Positions 6,325-7,695 of a stretch of DNA of 7,695 nucleotides are shown here, in pieces; position 1 is the stretch's first letter, and each line of letters starts with the position of its first letter. The stretch covers positions 1-7,695 of the forward strand of contig CALXPX010000057.1 in NCBI GenBank assembly GCA_944390305.1, written 5' to 3'. Source of the stretch: an uncultured Clostridia bacterium. GTDB lineage: Bacteria; Bacillota; Clostridia; TANB77; CAG-508. The notes beneath the pieces are model-generated. The model saw only the letters and a program-made list of their open reading frames with translations, ran no database searches and had not been told where the DNA came from. The position numbers were made by a program, and so were the translations under genes.

Positions 6325-7575
6325 ATGAAAAGAAAGAAAAAAATAAATAAATTAAAAGTCTTTTTAGGTGTAATGATAATTATTTTATTAATAGCTATTT
6401 CTGCTGGAATATATATATTAGTTAATAATCCTGATATATTAAAAGGAAATGCTAATAATGAAGAAATAAATAATCAAAATGAGCAAAAAGAGGAAGAAGA
6501 AATGTTACCAGAAGATACAATAATTAACATTGTTGGTATAGGAGATAGCTTATGCCACAGTCAAAATTTTAAAGATGCATATGATTCAGAAACAGATACA
6601 TATGATTTTTCTCCAATGTTTAAAAATGTAACTAAATATGTTGAAAATGCAACAGTCGCAGTTGGTAATTTAGAAACAACTTTGGCAGGAAAGGAAAGAG
6701 GTTATTCAGGTTATCCAACATTTAATTCACCAGATGAACTAGCTTTAGATTTAAAAGAAATGGGGATAGATATATTAACTACAGCCAATAACCATTGTAT
6801 AGATAAAGGTTATTCAGGTTTGGTTTCAACACTAGATAAATTAGATGAATATGGCATAGCTCATACAGGTACATCAAGAAGCGTTGAAGAGCAAAATACA
6901 ATATTATTTAAAGATTTAGAAGGAATAAAAACAGCTTTCCTATGCTATACTTATGGAACAAATGGAATACCAATTCCTACAGGAAAAGAATATTGTGTTA
7001 ATTTAATAGATAAAGATTTCATGAAGCAGCAATTAGATAAAGCAAAAGAAGAAGGTGCAGAACTTATAGTTGTTAGTATGCATTGGGGAGCAGAATACAG
7101 AATAAAACAAACTGAAGAACAAGAAGAATTAGCAGAATTTTTAATAAAAAATGGAGCTGATATAATACTTGGAAATCACTCACATGTACCAGAACCAATG
7201 GAAATGAAAGAAGTAACACTAGATGATGGAACCAAAAGAGAAGGTTTTGTAATATATTCAATGGGAAATTTCTTTTCAGCACAAACTCAAGAATATACAA
7301 GAGATACATTAATATTAAATGTTGAAATAAGAAAAAACGGACAAACAGGAGAAATTACAATAGATAAAGCTACATACACACCAGTCTATGTTTATGATAA
7401 CGGTTCGAATGCAAAAGATAGATATGAATTATTAGATATAGAAAATATAATTTCTGAATATGAAAATAGAAATAGTCAGTATTCTGAATCAATGTATAAC
7501 TTAATGAAAAGCGAATTAAAAAAGATAACCGAAATAGTAGGACCAGAAATAGATAATACAATAAAAGAAAAATAG
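6325..7575 (+). CDS. Membrane-anchored CapA-family (poly-gamma-glutamate type) metallophosphatase-like protein
   Basis: A 416-residue protein of the CapA/PGA_cap family, which shares the fold of calcineurin-like metallophosphoesterases; members are linked to poly-gamma-glutamate capsules, but many have unknown roles. A basic start (MKRKKKINKLK) and one membrane helix (about 12-33) anchor it with the bulk outside the cell. An acidic, Asn-rich linker (40-64) leads to the enzyme domain. Likely metal or active-site motifs: GD (73-74), GNLET (114-118), TANNH (153-157), HWG (253-255), GNHSHVP (283-289) and YSMGNFF (311-317). All the expected positions are present. The C-terminal tail (about 370-416) is charged and probably helical. 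No capB, capC or other capsule gene lies beside it and it has its own promoter and terminator, so a capsule role is not supported by context. It could act on cell-wall or phosphate-containing polymers. The family is sure, the substrate unknown. Confidence 0.9.
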   Translation: MKRKKKINKLKVFLGVMIIILLIAISAGIYILVNNPDILKGNANNEEINNQNEQKEEEEMLPEDTIINIVGIGDSLCHSQNFKDAYDSETDTYDFSPMFKNVTKYVENATVAVGNLETTLAGKERGYSGYPTFNSPDELALDLKEMGIDILTTANNHCIDKGYSGLVSTLDKLDEYGIAHTGTSRSVEEQNTILFKDLEGIKTAFLCYTYGTNGIPIPTGKEYCVNLIDKDFMKQQLDKAKEEGAELIVVSMHWGAEYRIKQTEEQEELAEFLIKNGADIILGNHSHVPEPMEMKEVTLDDGTKREGFVIYSMGNFFSAQTQEYTRDTLILNVEIRKNGQTGEITIDKATYTPVYVYDNGSNAKDRYELLDIENIISEYENRNSQYSESMYNLMKSELKKITEIVGPEIDNTIKEK

Positions 7576-7584
7576 CAATAAAGC

Positions 7585-7620
7585 TAAATAAAGAAGATGC
7601 TAATGCATCTTCTTTATTTA
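7585..7620. terminator. Strong intrinsic terminator after the capA-like gene
   Basis: A perfect 16-bp stem pairs 7585-7600 with 7605-7620 around the loop TAAT. The 3' arm is itself T-rich (TTCTTTATTTA) and is followed by TTACATTTT. It lies nine bases after the stop. The A-rich left arm would also give T-rich RNA on the minus strand, so it may act both ways. Confidence 0.85.
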
Positions 7621-7640
7621 TTACATTTTAAATACAATAA

Positions 7641-7669
7641 TTGACAAAATTAGACTTTAATATTAAAAT
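7641..7669 (+). promoter_or_regulatory. Promoter for the gene entering at the window end
   Basis: TTGACA (7641-7646) and TAAAAT (7664-7669) with a 17-base spacer. The -35 is perfect and the -10 differs at one position. The predicted start near 7676 leaves a leader of only about ten bases before the ATG at 7687. A TATAAT at 7669-7674 is 22 bases from the -35, too far to pair with it. Confidence 0.55.
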
Positions 7670-7686
7670 ATAATTAGGTGAAATAT

Positions 7687-7695
7687 ATGGTAAGA
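7687..7695 (+). CDS. Start of a gene cut by the window end
   Basis: ATG GTA AGA (Met-Val-Arg) follows AGGTG (7676-7680) at a normal distance and a near-consensus promoter. Only three codons are inside the window, so nothing can be said of the product. Confidence 0.45.

Overview
The window is very AT-rich DNA with strong AGGAGG-type ribosome binding sites, A/T-heavy codon use and short intergenic gaps. It carries a clear spoVT homologue, a regulator of forespore genes. Together these point to an endospore-forming member of the Firmicutes, most likely a clostridium. No phage, IS or CRISPR sequence was seen, and no stretch longer than about 300 bases lacks a gene.

Layout. (1) Bases 1-3029 (+) hold the 3' part of an ABC transporter ATPase, overlapping by one base a large permease made of two tandem MacB/FtsX-like halves; together they form an export or lipid/peptide-handling ABC system at the cell membrane. 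(2) A hairpin at 3036-3064 separates this operon from a converging methionyl-tRNA synthetase gene (metG, minus strand, 3175-4743) that encodes a compact enzyme without the usual C-terminal tRNA-binding extension. (3) A divergent intergenic region leads into a mazE-mazF toxin-antitoxin pair (+, 4942-5513). Its promoter is near-consensus, and its -10 box lies in two palindromic GTATATAC boxes spaced one helical turn apart, a likely MazE/MazEF operator. (4) A hairpin at 5524-5548 sits between mazF and the converging spoVT gene (minus strand, 5563-6111). spoVT is preceded by a sequence that fits the sigma-G forespore promoter consensus. (5) Divergent from spoVT is a membrane-anchored CapA-family metallophosphatase-like protein (+, 6325-7575) with its own extended -10 promoter, ended by a strong 16-bp hairpin. 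(6) The last bases hold a promoter-like sequence and the first three codons of another gene.

The genes do not form one pathway. The window looks like housekeeping and sporulation chromosome (metG, spoVT, capA-like) with a toxin-antitoxin pair lying between two genes that point the same way. I found no clear evidence of a new system. The points most worth checking are the mazEF operator, the sigma-G promoter of spoVT, the compact MetRS and the position of mazEF.
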